Below, piece by piece: positions 30,258 to 39,747 of a stretch of 39,901 nucleotides of DNA. The stretch is from Streptomyces celluloflavus. GTDB taxonomy: Bacteria; Actinomycetota; Actinomycetes; Streptomycetales; Streptomycetaceae. The DNA is taken from positions 1 through 39,901 of the forward strand of contig JOEL01000058.1 in assembly GCA_000720995.1 (NCBI GenBank), given 5' to 3'. The translations under genes were made by a program, and so were the position numbers. The notes below the pieces were generated by a model. That model was given only the letters and a program-made list of their open reading frames with translations, did not search any database and was not told where the DNA came from. The number at the start of each line of letters is the position of its first letter. Positions within the stretch are counted from its first letter, which is position 1.

Positions 30258-30357
30258 CCGACGGCGGCGCGTAGCGCCGTGGACTGAGTCACGTATACGG
30301 CTACGGGTACCGCCACAGGTACGGACAGCAGCGGCACCGGGACGGCCACGGATATGG

Positions 30358-30394
30358 CGAAGGCCCCCGCACCGATCGCGTGCGGGGGCCTTCG
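30358..30394. terminator. Bidirectional terminator between CDF and PTS genes
   Basis: CGAAGGCCCCCGCAC and GTGCGGGGGCCTTCG form a perfect 15-bp stem around a 7-nt loop in the gap between convergent genes. Confidence 0.88.
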
Positions 30395-30428
30395 TACGGG
30401 AATGCGCGGTGACCGTGTGCGCGGCTGG

Positions 30429-32576
30429 TTACCGGATCTCGCCCAGTACCCGCAGGATCGCCGCGCTGTCCGGCGCGCTCTGCAACCGGGCCCGGAAGCC
30501 GGGATCCATCAGCTTCCGCGACAGCAGCGCCAGGATGCGCAGATGCTCGTCACCGGCCGCCGCCTGCGGTACCGAGATCAGGAAGACCAGCCTGGCCGGT
30601 GTGCCGTCCAGCGAACCCCAGTCGATGCCCTCGGCGGACCGTGCGAACCCGACGACCGGCGCGGTCACCGCGTCCGTCTTGGCGTGCGGAATCGCGATCT
30701 CCTCGCCGAGCCCGGTGGTGCCCTGCGCCTCACGGGCCAGCGCCACCCGCACCAGCTCGTCCACGTCCGCCACCTTGCCGGTACCGGCCACGAGCTCGGC
30801 CATCTCGCGAATGGCCGCCTCCTTCTCACGGGAGACGAGCTGCGTCTTGAGGGTCTGCTCGGTCAGATAGCCGGACAGCACCTCGTCGACGGGGCCGTTC
30901 GCCGCTGTGTCCGCTGCCGTCGCGGTGGCCGTCGCCTCCGTCGCCGTCGGCTTCTCCGGGGACCCGGCCGTACGGGACGCCGGTACCGCGGCGTCGGCCG
31001 TGGCGGCGGGTGCGGCCGCGCGGTCCGCCGCGCCGGCTCCGGCCCCCGCACCGGCCATCGCCAACGCGGGCTCCGGCACCAGCGACTTCGCCGCGGCGCC
31101 GGCCGGCACCTTGCCCTTCTTACGGTCGGCGATGTCCACCAGCGTCACCGTGGCGAGCGCCGTGACCACCGAACCGATGGCGACGGCGATGAAGAACGTC
31201 GGCACCCCGCCGACCGCACCGAGCACGGCCACGATCGGACCACCGTGCGGCACCGCGTCCGTGACCCCGGCCATGCCCGCGATGGCACCGGCCACCGCGC
31301 CACCGAGCATGTTCGCCGGAATGACCTGTGCGGGCCGCGCCGCCGCGAACGGAATCGCGCCCTCGGAGATCCCGAAGAGCCCCATGAACAGGGCCGCCAT
31401 ACCGGTCTCCCGCTCCTGGTCGGAGTAGAGCCGCTTACGGATCAGCGTGGCCAGCCCCTGGCCCAGCGGCATGACCGGAATCGCCGCGGCGCACATCCCC
31501 ATGACGGTCAGGTTGCCGGTGGCGATCAGACCGGTGCCGAAGAGGAAGGCCGTCTTGTTGACCGGTCCGCCCATGTCGAACGCGATCATCAGCCCGAGGA
31601 GCGCGCCGAGCAGGATCGCGCTCGACCCGGTCATCCCGCCGAGGAAGTCGGTGAGGTGCGTGAACACCCACGAGATGGGCTTGCCGATGACGTAGATGAA
31701 GAAGAGGCCCAGCGCCGCCGTCGCCACGATCGGGATCACGATGATCGGCATGATCGGCTGGATGAACTTCGGGACCTTGACCTTCTTGATCCCGAGCACC
31801 AGATAGCCGGCCAGGAAGCCGGTGACGATCGCGCCGATGAACCCCGCGCCCGCCTTGGAGCCGTACAGATCACCGGTGTTGGCGATCCAGCCGCCGATCA
31901 TGCCCGGCACCAGCGCCGGCCGGTCCCCGATCGCGTACGCGATATAGCCGGACAGAATCGGCACCATCAGCGCGAAGCCGATGACCCCGATGTCGTTGAC
32001 GTGCTTCCAGAACGATCCGTCGGGGATGACCAGGCCGCCCTCGGGGTTGGCGTGCCCGCCGATCGCCAGCGATATCGCGATCAGCAGACCGCCGACCACG
32101 ACGAACGGGATCATGTAGCTGACCCCGTTCATCAGCGCCTTGTACGCGAGGCTGCGCTCCTTGCCGCCACCGCCGGCACTCTCGCCGCCCTTGGCGGAGC
32201 CGCCCTCCTCCCCGTCGTACACGGGCGCGTGCTGCACCCGCTCGATCAGCTGAGCGGGATGGTGGATGCCCTCGGCGACGCCGACCGCCACCAGCCGCTT
32301 CCCGGTGAACCGGCTGCGGTCGACATCCTTGTCCGCGGCGATGATGACGCCGTCCGCGCTCTCGACATCGTTGTCGGTCAAGGCGTTCTCGACCCCGATC
32401 GAGCCCTGGGTCTCCACCTTGATCTCGTGGCCGAGCGCCTCCGCGGCCTGCGCCAGCTTCTCGGCGGCCATATACGTGTGCGCGATACCGGTCGGGCAGG
32501 CGGTCACTGCGAGCAGCTTCAACCCTCGCCCGCTCTTCCCCGCGTCCCTGGGGGGATCGGCTGGACTGGTGGTCAC
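30429..32576 (-). CDS. Fructose-type PTS permease, fused IIB-IIC-IIA
   Basis: This membrane protein would import and phosphorylate fructose (or a related sugar) at the expense of phospho-HPr. The 715-residue product begins with a IIB(Fru) domain: LLAVTACPTGIAHTYMAAEKL, phospho-accepting C27. An eight- to ten-helix IIC domain follows (about 155-490; PIIVIPIVAT, FDMGGPVNKTAFLFG). After an Ala-rich linker, a IIA(Fru) domain carries EEIAIPHAKTDAV with active His about 631. The order B-C-A differs from the A-B-C order I recall for characterised streptomycete FruA. GTG at 32574-32576 with GAGGAG six bases upstream. No fruK or fruR-type gene is adjacent, so phosphofructokinase must come from elsewhere. 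Confidence 0.9.
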   Translation of the reverse strand: MTTSPADPPRDAGKSGRGLKLLAVTACPTGIAHTYMAAEKLAQAAEALGHEIKVETQGSIGVENALTDNDVESADGVIIAADKDVDRSRFTGKRLVAVGVAEGIHHPAQLIERVQHAPVYDGEEGGSAKGGESAGGGGKERSLAYKALMNGVSYMIPFVVVGGLLIAISLAIGGHANPEGGLVIPDGSFWKHVNDIGVIGFALMVPILSGYIAYAIGDRPALVPGMIGGWIANTGDLYGSKAGAGFIGAIVTGFLAGYLVLGIKKVKVPKFIQPIMPIIVIPIVATAALGLFFIYVIGKPISWVFTHLTDFLGGMTGSSAILLGALLGLMIAFDMGGPVNKTAFLFGTGLIATGNLTVMGMCAAAIPVMPLGQGLATLIRKRLYSDQERETGMAALFMGLFGISEGAIPFAAARPAQVIPANMLGGAVAGAIAGMAGVTDAVPHGGPIVAVLGAVGGVPTFFIAVAIGSVVTALATVTLVDIADRKKGKVPAGAAAKSLVPEPALAMAGAGAGAGAADRAAAPAATADAAVPASRTAGSPEKPTATEATATATAADTAANGPVDEVLSGYLTEQTLKTQLVSREKEAAIREMAELVAGTGKVADVDELVRVALAREAQGTTGLGEEIAIPHAKTDAVTAPVVGFARSAEGIDWGSLDGTPARLVFLISVPQAAAGDEHLRILALLSRKLMDPGFRARLQSAPDSAAILRVLGEIR

Positions 32577-32631
32577 GTGGTTCTCCTCAAGACGAACGTG
32601 CGCACGGGGCGTACGACAGCTCCCGCGCACT

Positions 32632-32644
32632 TTGCATACTGCAA
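32632..32644. promoter_or_regulatory. Palindrome upstream of the PTS gene
   Basis: TTGCA-TAC-TGCAA, 56 bp before the start codon, in an AT-richer island that should hold the promoter. It has the form of a repressor operator and is not a match to the DasR consensus. Confidence 0.4.
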
Positions 32645-32659
32645 CATGCGGCCACACAA

Positions 32660-33430
32660 GCAAAGGTGCGCAAGACCCGGACACCAGGGACCATCGGCCT
32701 GAACATGGCGGCGCTTTGGTTGGGCCTGTGGTGGCACGGCCCTGCCTGGCGGCCCGTCGCGGGATGCGGGCGATGCCCGGCCTGGCGGTCCGACGGGATG
32801 CGGCGGTCCGGGCTGACGGATACGGCGGTGTGGGGCCTGTGGCGTTGAGCCCTGGGTCCGGGACGCGGCCGTACGAGGGGGCTGCGCGCCGGTCCCGGCT
32901 CGTAGCCGTACGAGGGCCGCGCACCGGAGAGCGACATCCTCCGAGAGGTCCCGGCTACGCAGCAGCGGGAGGCCCGGCCTCGGGTACCCGGCCCGGGGCG
33001 TCCGGCCCCGGGCCCAGCTGTCGGTACGGGCCCCGCCGCCCCCGAGCTCGTCCTGGCTCCGCTCCCGAGCTCGCCCCGGGCCTCGGCACGCAGTTGCACG
33101 AGGGGGCTCGACGCCGGGGGCGACACCCGGGAGGTCCCGGCAGGTGGCCGTGGGAGGGCTCGGCCCCGGACGCCTGGTCCTGGCGATCCGGCCCCGGGGG
33201 CTGCCATCCGTCCGTAGGGGCTCCGCCCGCTCGCCCCGGCCTTCCGACGGTCCGTTCGCCGCCGCACACCTGCCCCGGGCCGCGGCTGGACCTCGCGCCG
33301 GACCTCGGGCCGGTCCTTGTACCGGATCCCGCGCCGGACCCGTCCCGGATCCGTGGCAGACCCGTCCCCGGCCGAACCGGAGCGGCCGGATCCCCCCGGA
33401 ATCCGCCGACTGGGGTTCATTGGGCCGAGC
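32660..33430. other. Gene-free, GC-rich degenerate repeat region
   Basis: No credible gene is visible in this roughly 770-bp gap between divergent genes. Three degenerate copies of a unit of about 60-70 bp can be aligned. The unit runs roughly from TACGAGGG, through GCGCGCCGG and GCGACA, to GAGGTCCCGGC. Copies are near 32868, 32906 and 33095, with further CCGGACC-rich imperfect repeats at 33280-33400. Open frames here have no recognisable domains. Confidence 0.55.
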
Positions 33431-33434
33431 GGTG

Positions 33435-33440
33435 TAGATT
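33435..33440 (+). promoter_or_regulatory. -10 element of the sahH promoter
   Basis: TAGATT about 190 bp upstream of sahH marks an abrupt change from repeat-rich DNA. It predicts an unusually long 5' UTR (about 33447-33631) with several GC hairpins. Confidence 0.45.
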
Positions 33441-33631
33441 CGTCCGCAGTACCAGGCGTCGCTGCTGATGGCGGTCGGTCGGCCCGCACCGCGGACCGGC
33501 CGAGGGAGAGAGGGCCTCCGACGGACTGCGCTGCGGCCGGGGGAGAGGTGTGTTCGCTTCTGCGACGCCCCTGCCTGCCCGTGTCGCAGACCTTCCAGCC
33601 CTAAACACCGACCGTTCAGGAGCAGTCAGCC

Positions 33632-35089
<1,458 letters not shown>

Positions 35090-35109
35090 TCACGCAGCAG
35101 GCGGTGTAT

Positions 35110-35141
35110 CCAGGCCCTCGCCGCTCGCGGCGGGGGCCTGG
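35110..35141 (+). terminator. sahH terminator
   Basis: CCAGGCCC and GGGCCTGG, extended by CGCCG/CGGCG across a T-G pair, enclose a CTCG loop; the stem begins 21 bp after the stop. Confidence 0.82.
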
Positions 35142-35181
35142 CCCGTGAAGGCCCCCGCACCGGCCCGCCGGAAGGACGCCC

Positions 35182-35796
35182 ATGCCCCGCGGTCACTACT
35201 CCCTGCACGACCCGCACGATCACACCCCCCTCGGTGAAGAGCACTTCCACTGCGCCACCGGCCCCACCGGCTGGCGCTACGTCTCCCAGATCACCACCCC
35301 CTCCGGGGAGCACGCAGGCTCCGTCGACCTCACCCTCGACGAACTCGGCCGCCCCATCCGCCTCGAACTCCACGCCTCCGCCTGGCAGGTCCGTGGCGCC
35401 GCCCTCGACGGCGTCACCTGGGTACGTACCGACCCGACCGGCGAACACGCCACCGAAGGAAACGTCCGCGCCCACGCCTTCACCGGCGCGTCCCCCGCGT
35501 TCCTCATCGCCACCGCCCGTCTGCTGCGCCCCGCCCCGGGCGCCGGAGCCGTCCGCACCCGCCTGCTGGCCCTCACACCCCCCGTCCTCGCCCCCCGCAC
35601 CCTCGACCAGTCCTGGGCCTTGCTGAAAAGCACACCACACGCCACTGACAACGCCCCCCTCATCGCCGACGAATACCAGGTCAACGACCTCGAAACCGGC
35701 GAGCAGCACACCGTCCACCTCGCCGGCGACGTCGTCCTGGCCGCCCCCGGCATCGAACTCGAATCCCTCGAATCCCCACCGTCCACGTTCTCCTGA
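35182..35796 (+). CDS. Conserved hypothetical protein
   Basis: I do not recognise a domain. The 204-residue product has no signal peptide or membrane segment and alternates short hydrophobic strands with charged turns. GWRYVSQITTPSGEHAGSVDLTLDELGRPIRLELHA (abridged) and QVRGAALDGVTWVR suggest a beta-barrel or lipocalin-like fold. A His-rich start (HYSLHDPHDHTPLGEEHFHC) could bind metal. The ATG at 35182 follows a GGAAGGAC site by about seven bases and the sahH terminator by 40 bp, so it may depend on read-through. C-rich codon use throughout, like neighbouring genes. Confidence 0.7.
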   Translation: MPRGHYSLHDPHDHTPLGEEHFHCATGPTGWRYVSQITTPSGEHAGSVDLTLDELGRPIRLELHASAWQVRGAALDGVTWVRTDPTGEHATEGNVRAHAFTGASPAFLIATARLLRPAPGAGAVRTRLLALTPPVLAPRTLDQSWALLKSTPHATDNAPLIADEYQVNDLETGEQHTVHLAGDVVLAAPGIELESLESPPSTFS

Positions 35797-35868
35797 CCCG
35801 CCCCGACGCCCCCACCTGCCACCCTCACCACCCAGCACGGCACCCAAAACGACGGCCAGGCACGCCAT

Positions 35869-35907
35869 ACGGACATGTCACGCACGCGAACGGACATGTC
35901 ACGCACG
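35869..35907. repeat. Two 18-bp direct repeats spaced 21 bp
   Basis: ACGGACATGTCACGCACG occurs at 35869-35886 and 35890-35907. Each copy includes the palindrome GACATGTC. The 21-bp period puts both on the same DNA face, so they may be paired operators; alternatively they are ends of a vanished mobile element. Confidence 0.75.
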
Positions 35908-36087
35908 TAAGGCGTGCGCGCACGAAGTGTGCGGACGGCGTATGGCTATAAACCTGCGAACCTGCCGGCCCTGCACCTCCGGCCCTTCCGGCTCTGCTGC
36001 CCCCGGACACTTCCAGCCCCTCCGGAGCGCGCCGCGAAGCACCCGGGCGCTACGTGGGTCCCCGCCGGAACACCGAGACCATTGAGC

Positions 36088-36950
36088 ATGTCCCACGCCA
36101 CATCTGGGTTCGGGCCCTGGCCGACCGTCTATGGGCGCTTCCGGGGCTGGCGGAACGCCGGTGTCTTCACCGCTCTGTTGGAAGGTCTGATCGCTGAGGC
36201 CGTCCGCCAGGGCAAGACGGCCTTGTCCCTGGTGAGAGTGGACTCCAGGACGGCTCGCGCTCACCATGACGCTGCCGGGATGCTCGTCGGCACGGACGTC
36301 ATGAAGGCGCTGGAGGAGGCCACCCGAACAGGAACAGGCCCGGCAAAAAAGGGCGACGAGGGGGAACGGAACGGGCAGGACGGCGCGAACGAGCCCGAGC
36401 GGGAAGAGCGCCGACGCGTTCGCCGCCGAGGCAGACTCCGTCTGAAGGAAGCCTTGTTCGGCAGGTCCCGCGGCGGGCTGACCAGCAAGATTCAGCTCGC
36501 CGCCGATCGCAAGCGCCGGCCGTTGTCGTTCGTCCTGACTGCCGGGCAGGCCGCGGACGGTTCCCAGTTCATCCCCGTGCTGAAGAAGATCCGCGTCCGC
36601 CTGCCGGTCGGCCCACCTCGCGCCCGGCCGGGCGCGGTCGCCGCGGACAAGGCGCACTCAGCCCGCGCCAACCGCAGCTACCTGCGTAAACGTCACATCA
36701 GGGCGGTCACACCGGAGAAGAAGGACCAGGCCGCCAACCGGAAGAAAAAGGCAGCCAGGGCGGGCGGCCTGTCAGCCACGACACCGACCTCTACAAGGAA
36801 CGGAACACCGTCGAGTGCCCGATCAACCGGCTGAAGGACTGGCGCGGCATCGCCACACGCTTCGACAAGACACCCGAGAGCTACCTCGCCGGCCTCGAAC
36901 TCCGCGCCTCGATGTTCTGGCTCGGAGATCTCTTACAAGCAGCTGATTGA
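36088..36950 (+). pseudogene. IS5-family transposase remnant, N-truncated and frameshifted
   Basis: Homology to DDE transposases of IS5-like elements begins at FGPWPTVYGRFRGW, so the N-terminal 60-100 residues are gone. The first catalytic Asp is in VRVDSRTARAHHDAAG. RSRGGLTSKIQLAADRKRRPLSFVLTAGQ and the second Asp (AADKAHSARANRSYLRKR) follow. After about 36757 a -1 shift is needed to continue with GRPVSHDTDLYKERNTVEC (catalytic Glu) to the stop at 36948-36950. A Lys/Glu-rich segment (ATRTGTGPAKKGDEGERNG) is unusually long. Just after the stop, GATCACGACATCACACGGGC resembles the end of such elements, but no matching left end is visible. Inactive relic. Confidence 0.85.
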
Positions 36951-37260
36951 TCACGACATCACACGGGCCCTAAGCGCGCCCCGCCGCACACTCATCTCCG
37001 ACGGCTTCGCGACGACCACTGGAACCCAAGGTCGCCGGGACGGGCTATACCCCTCTACGCGGCGCTCCCGACGGCCACCCGCCTCTGATACCCGAGCCGC
37101 CACCGAACCGAGCCGAAGTCGCCGGGCCCCGTCCGTACCCCGAGAGCCCCGGGCCCAGGACAAGCACGTGCCCCGCGCCCAGAACGAGCAACCGCCCACG
37201 TAGCCGCGCCGTAGCCCCCGCGCCCGTCAGCGCCCGCCAGCACCTGTGCCGCCGTCCGCT
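36951..37260. other. Intergenic remnant without a recognisable gene
   Basis: The region between the transposase relic and the minisatellite shows no domain-bearing reading frame in either direction. Apart from the possible IS right end at 36951-36973, I see nothing functional in it. Confidence 0.5.
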
Positions 37261-37320
37261 CACCCACACCCCCACAGGCTCACCCACACCCCCACAGGCT
37301 CACCCACACCCCCACAGGCT
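37261..37320. repeat. Three perfect 20-bp tandem repeats (minisatellite)
   Basis: CACCCACACCCCCACAGGCT is repeated three times without mismatch, then decays into a related fourth unit (about 37321-37341). It lies 49 bp downstream of the RDD gene's stop and is a likely site of copy-number variation between strains. Confidence 0.95.
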
Positions 37321-37368
37321 CACGCCCACCCTCCACCGGCTCACCCTCACCACCCCCACCGCCATCAC

Positions 37369-38433
37369 TCACCCCGGCGGCGCGAACCCCTTACCCAGTG
37401 CTCCACCATGGCCGGCACTGGCACACCCGCCGCGTCCGTACGCATCTCCGTCCCCGTCCCTGTCCCCGTCCCTGGCCTTGGCCCCGTCCTCGTGATCCCG
37501 TACGGCCCCGACACCTGCCGCCCCGCCACCGACCACCGGTACCCCCGCAGGCGGCGACCACGTCCCGGCCACCCCGGGCACCCCACCGCCAACCCGCGGC
37601 CCACCAGTCGCCGGCCCCTCGATCGCGCCCTCACCCCCAGGAGCGGCCCCCACCCTCTCCGGAGCCCCCATCGGCGCTCCGAAAGCCCGCCGCGCCTCCC
37701 GCGCCTGCCGCTCGCCCACCACCGCGGCCAGATACGCCGCGGGATGCGCCCCTATCGGCCCGGCCACTCCGGTGAACCTCCGCAGGTCACCCGCCAACCG
37801 CCCGGCCATCGTCAAACCGACCTGCGGATCCAGCTGCCGCATCCGCGCCAGGTACTGCCGTACGGTCAGCCACCAGCTGTCCGGCACCCGCGACAGATCC
37901 AGCGCCGCGAGCTGCGCCGTCAGCCACGGAGGCGGAGGCGGCAGCGCCACCCCGGGGCGCCCCGGATCCGCCGCGGGTATCCGCTCCCGTATGACCACCG
38001 TCCCCGCGAAAACATCCCCCAGCCGCCGGCCCCGCGCCGACACCAGCGAGGCGATCGACGCCACGACCCCCATCGTCAGCACGATCTCGACGGCCCCCAT
38101 CGCCCCCCGCACCAACGCGTGCCGGAACCGGATCGGCCCGCCGTCCTCCCGCACCACCCGCAGCCCGCACATCAGCTTGCCCAGCGAACGGCCGTGGCTC
38201 AGCGTCTCGACCACGATCGGTATCCCGACCTGCACCAGGAGGAACAGCGCGACGGACAGGGCCGCCATCGCGGCGGCGTCCATCGACGACGCCGCGCTCA
38301 TCAGCAACAGCGCCACCACGAGGTACGTCCCCCAGGCCACGGCCAGATCGACCAGCACCGCAAGCGCCCGGCTCGGCAGCCTGGCCGGCCGCAGCCCCAG
38401 CACCACCGCCTCACCTGTTATGAGCTCACTCAC
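37369..38433 (-). CDS. RDD family membrane protein
   Basis: The 354-residue product has the RDD domain in its first half. Arg and Asp lie in LPSRALAVLVDLAVAW (helix 1, about 20-45); a second helix runs about 50-80, with PIVVETLSHGRSLGKLMCGLRVVRE as the family signature. A third helix runs about 125-150, with RGRRLGDVFAGTVVI closing the domain. The C-terminal third is Gly/Pro/Asp-rich and low in complexity. RDD proteins are thought to be ion exchangers or membrane accessory proteins. I chose the GTG at 38431-38433, which has GAGAGGGAG about eight bases upstream. It is divergent from the SpoIIM-type gene across 111 bp, a common pairing in actinobacteria. Confidence 0.88.
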   Translation of the reverse strand: MSELITGEAVVLGLRPARLPSRALAVLVDLAVAWGTYLVVALLLMSAASSMDAAAMAALSVALFLLVQVGIPIVVETLSHGRSLGKLMCGLRVVREDGGPIRFRHALVRGAMGAVEIVLTMGVVASIASLVSARGRRLGDVFAGTVVIRERIPAADPGRPGVALPPPPPWLTAQLAALDLSRVPDSWWLTVRQYLARMRQLDPQVGLTMAGRLAGDLRRFTGVAGPIGAHPAAYLAAVVGERQAREARRAFGAPMGAPERVGAAPGGEGAIEGPATGGPRVGGGVPGVAGTWSPPAGVPVVGGGAAGVGAVRDHEDGAKARDGDRDGDGDAYGRGGCASAGHGGALGKGFAPPG

Positions 38434-38544
38434 GCGCCCACTCCCTCTCCGTTCCCCGATGCCCCGCCCGCCCCATGCCGGCCCCGGCCAGTCTGCCAAG
38501 CTGACCTGGCACTCACCTCACGGCGCTGCGAGGAGCGACACCGC

Positions 38545-39552
38545 ATGGACCTCGATGTCTTCGTCATGGCCCACCGTGCCGAGTGGGACCGCCTGGAAGC
38601 GCTGCTGCGCCGCAAGCGCCGCCTCACCGGCGCCGAGGCCGACGAACTGGTCACCCTCTACCAACGCACCACCACCCATCTCTCCCTCCTCCTCTCCAGC
38701 GCCCCCGACCCCGCGCTGACCGGCCGCCTCACGTCGCTCGTGGCCCGCGCCCGCAGCACGGTCACCGGCGCCCGCAAGGCATCCTGGCGCGACGCGGCCC
38801 GCTTCTTCACGACGGCCTTCCCGGCAGCGGTCTACCGCCTGCGCCACTGGTGGATGCCCACCGCGGTCCTCTCCGTAGTGGTCGCCGCCCTCATCGGCTG
38901 GTGGATAGCCACCCACCCGGAGGTCCAGTCGGCCATCGGCGCCCCGCAGGACCTCCGCGACATGACCCGCCCCGGTGGCAAGTACGAGACGTACTACTCC
39001 AGCCACCCCGCCGCGTCCTTCGCCGCCCAGGTATGGACGAACAACGCCCAGGCCACCGCCCTCTGCCTGGTCCTCGGCGCCTTCGCCGGGCTGCCCGTCC
39101 TGTGGATCCTCTTCGAGAACATGCTCAACCTGGGCGTCGGCCTCGGCTTGATGACCTCGGCGGGCCGCCTCGACACCTTCCTCGGCCTGATCCTTCCGCA
39201 CGGCCTCCTCGAACTGACCGCCGTCTTCGTCGCGGCGGGCATCGGCCTGCGCCTGGGCTGGACCCTCATCGACCCGGGCCCACGCAGCCGCCGTACGGCC
39301 CTGGCCGAGGAGGGCCGCACCGCCCTCGGCGTCGCCGTCGGACTCGCCGCGGTCCTCTTCGTGGCCGGCACCATAGAAGGCTTTGTCACCCCTTCTGGCC
39401 TGCCCACCTGGGCCCGCATCGGCACAGGCATCGCCGCCGAGCTGGCCTTCCTCCTGTACGTCTACGTCCTGGGCGGACGAGCCGTACGCGCCGGCGAGAC
39501 GGGCGACGTGGCCACCGCCGACCGCACCGCACTCCTGCCGACCGCCGCCTGA
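38545..39552 (+). CDS. Stage II sporulation protein M (SpoIIM) family membrane protein
   Basis: The 335-residue product has an N-terminal helical cytoplasmic part (MDLDVFVMAHRAEWDRLEAL and onward) and a helix at about 104-121. A conserved extracellular loop follows, then the SpoIIM core ASFAAQVWTNNAQATALCLVLGAFAGLPVLW, with GLILPHGLLELTAVFVAAGIGLRLGW and two more helices. In Bacillus SpoIIM belongs to the engulfment peptidoglycan machinery. Streptomycetes do not engulf, so a general membrane or envelope role is more likely here. ATG at 38545 with AGGAG nine bases upstream. Followed by the rRNA-type promoter array. Confidence 0.9.
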   Translation: MDLDVFVMAHRAEWDRLEALLRRKRRLTGAEADELVTLYQRTTTHLSLLLSSAPDPALTGRLTSLVARARSTVTGARKASWRDAARFFTTAFPAAVYRLRHWWMPTAVLSVVVAALIGWWIATHPEVQSAIGAPQDLRDMTRPGGKYETYYSSHPAASFAAQVWTNNAQATALCLVLGAFAGLPVLWILFENMLNLGVGLGLMTSAGRLDTFLGLILPHGLLELTAVFVAAGIGLRLGWTLIDPGPRSRRTALAEEGRTALGVAVGLAAVLFVAGTIEGFVTPSGLPTWARIGTGIAAELAFLLYVYVLGGRAVRAGETGDVATADRTALLPTAA

Positions 39553-39604
39553 TGTGCGTCGGACCCCGCTGACCTGCTAATCTCCTCTTCGCCCCAGGTA
39601 CCCG

Positions 39605-39633
39605 TTGACACGGGAGTCAGGGGGAGGTAGATT
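39605..39633 (+). promoter_or_regulatory. rRNA-type promoter 1
   Basis: TTGACA (39605-39610), 17-bp spacer, TAGATT (39628-39633): near-consensus, about 50 bp after the SpoIIM gene. Confidence 0.75.
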
Positions 39634-39652
39634 CGAACGGTTGCAACGGAAC

Positions 39653-39681
39653 TGGACATAGTCCGGTCGCAACGGTAGTGT
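39653..39681 (+). promoter_or_regulatory. rRNA-type promoter 2
   Basis: TGGACA (39653-39658), 17-bp spacer, TAGTGT (39676-39681). Confidence 0.65.
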
Positions 39682-39747
39682 CCATCTCCGCTTCGGCCGG
39701 AAGTTCAATTCGGCGAGGCGCATCCGATCACTTACCGGAAGAACCGG

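Noticed and set aside
32587-33489. Minus-strand 300-codon open frame in the PTS-sahH gap
   Set aside because: Composition is low-complexity Pro/Arg/Gly/Ser with internal imperfect repeats, no domain, no ribosome site; best explained by the degenerate repeat DNA.
33447-33631. SAH riboswitch in the sahH leader
   Set aside because: A GCGCTGC string is present, but the surrounding conserved GAGG and CAGGCTCG-type core elements and pairing are not evident; one short match is not enough.
37261-37320. Tandem 20-bp units as a CRISPR array
   Set aside because: Units are directly adjacent with no unique spacers and no cas genes are present.
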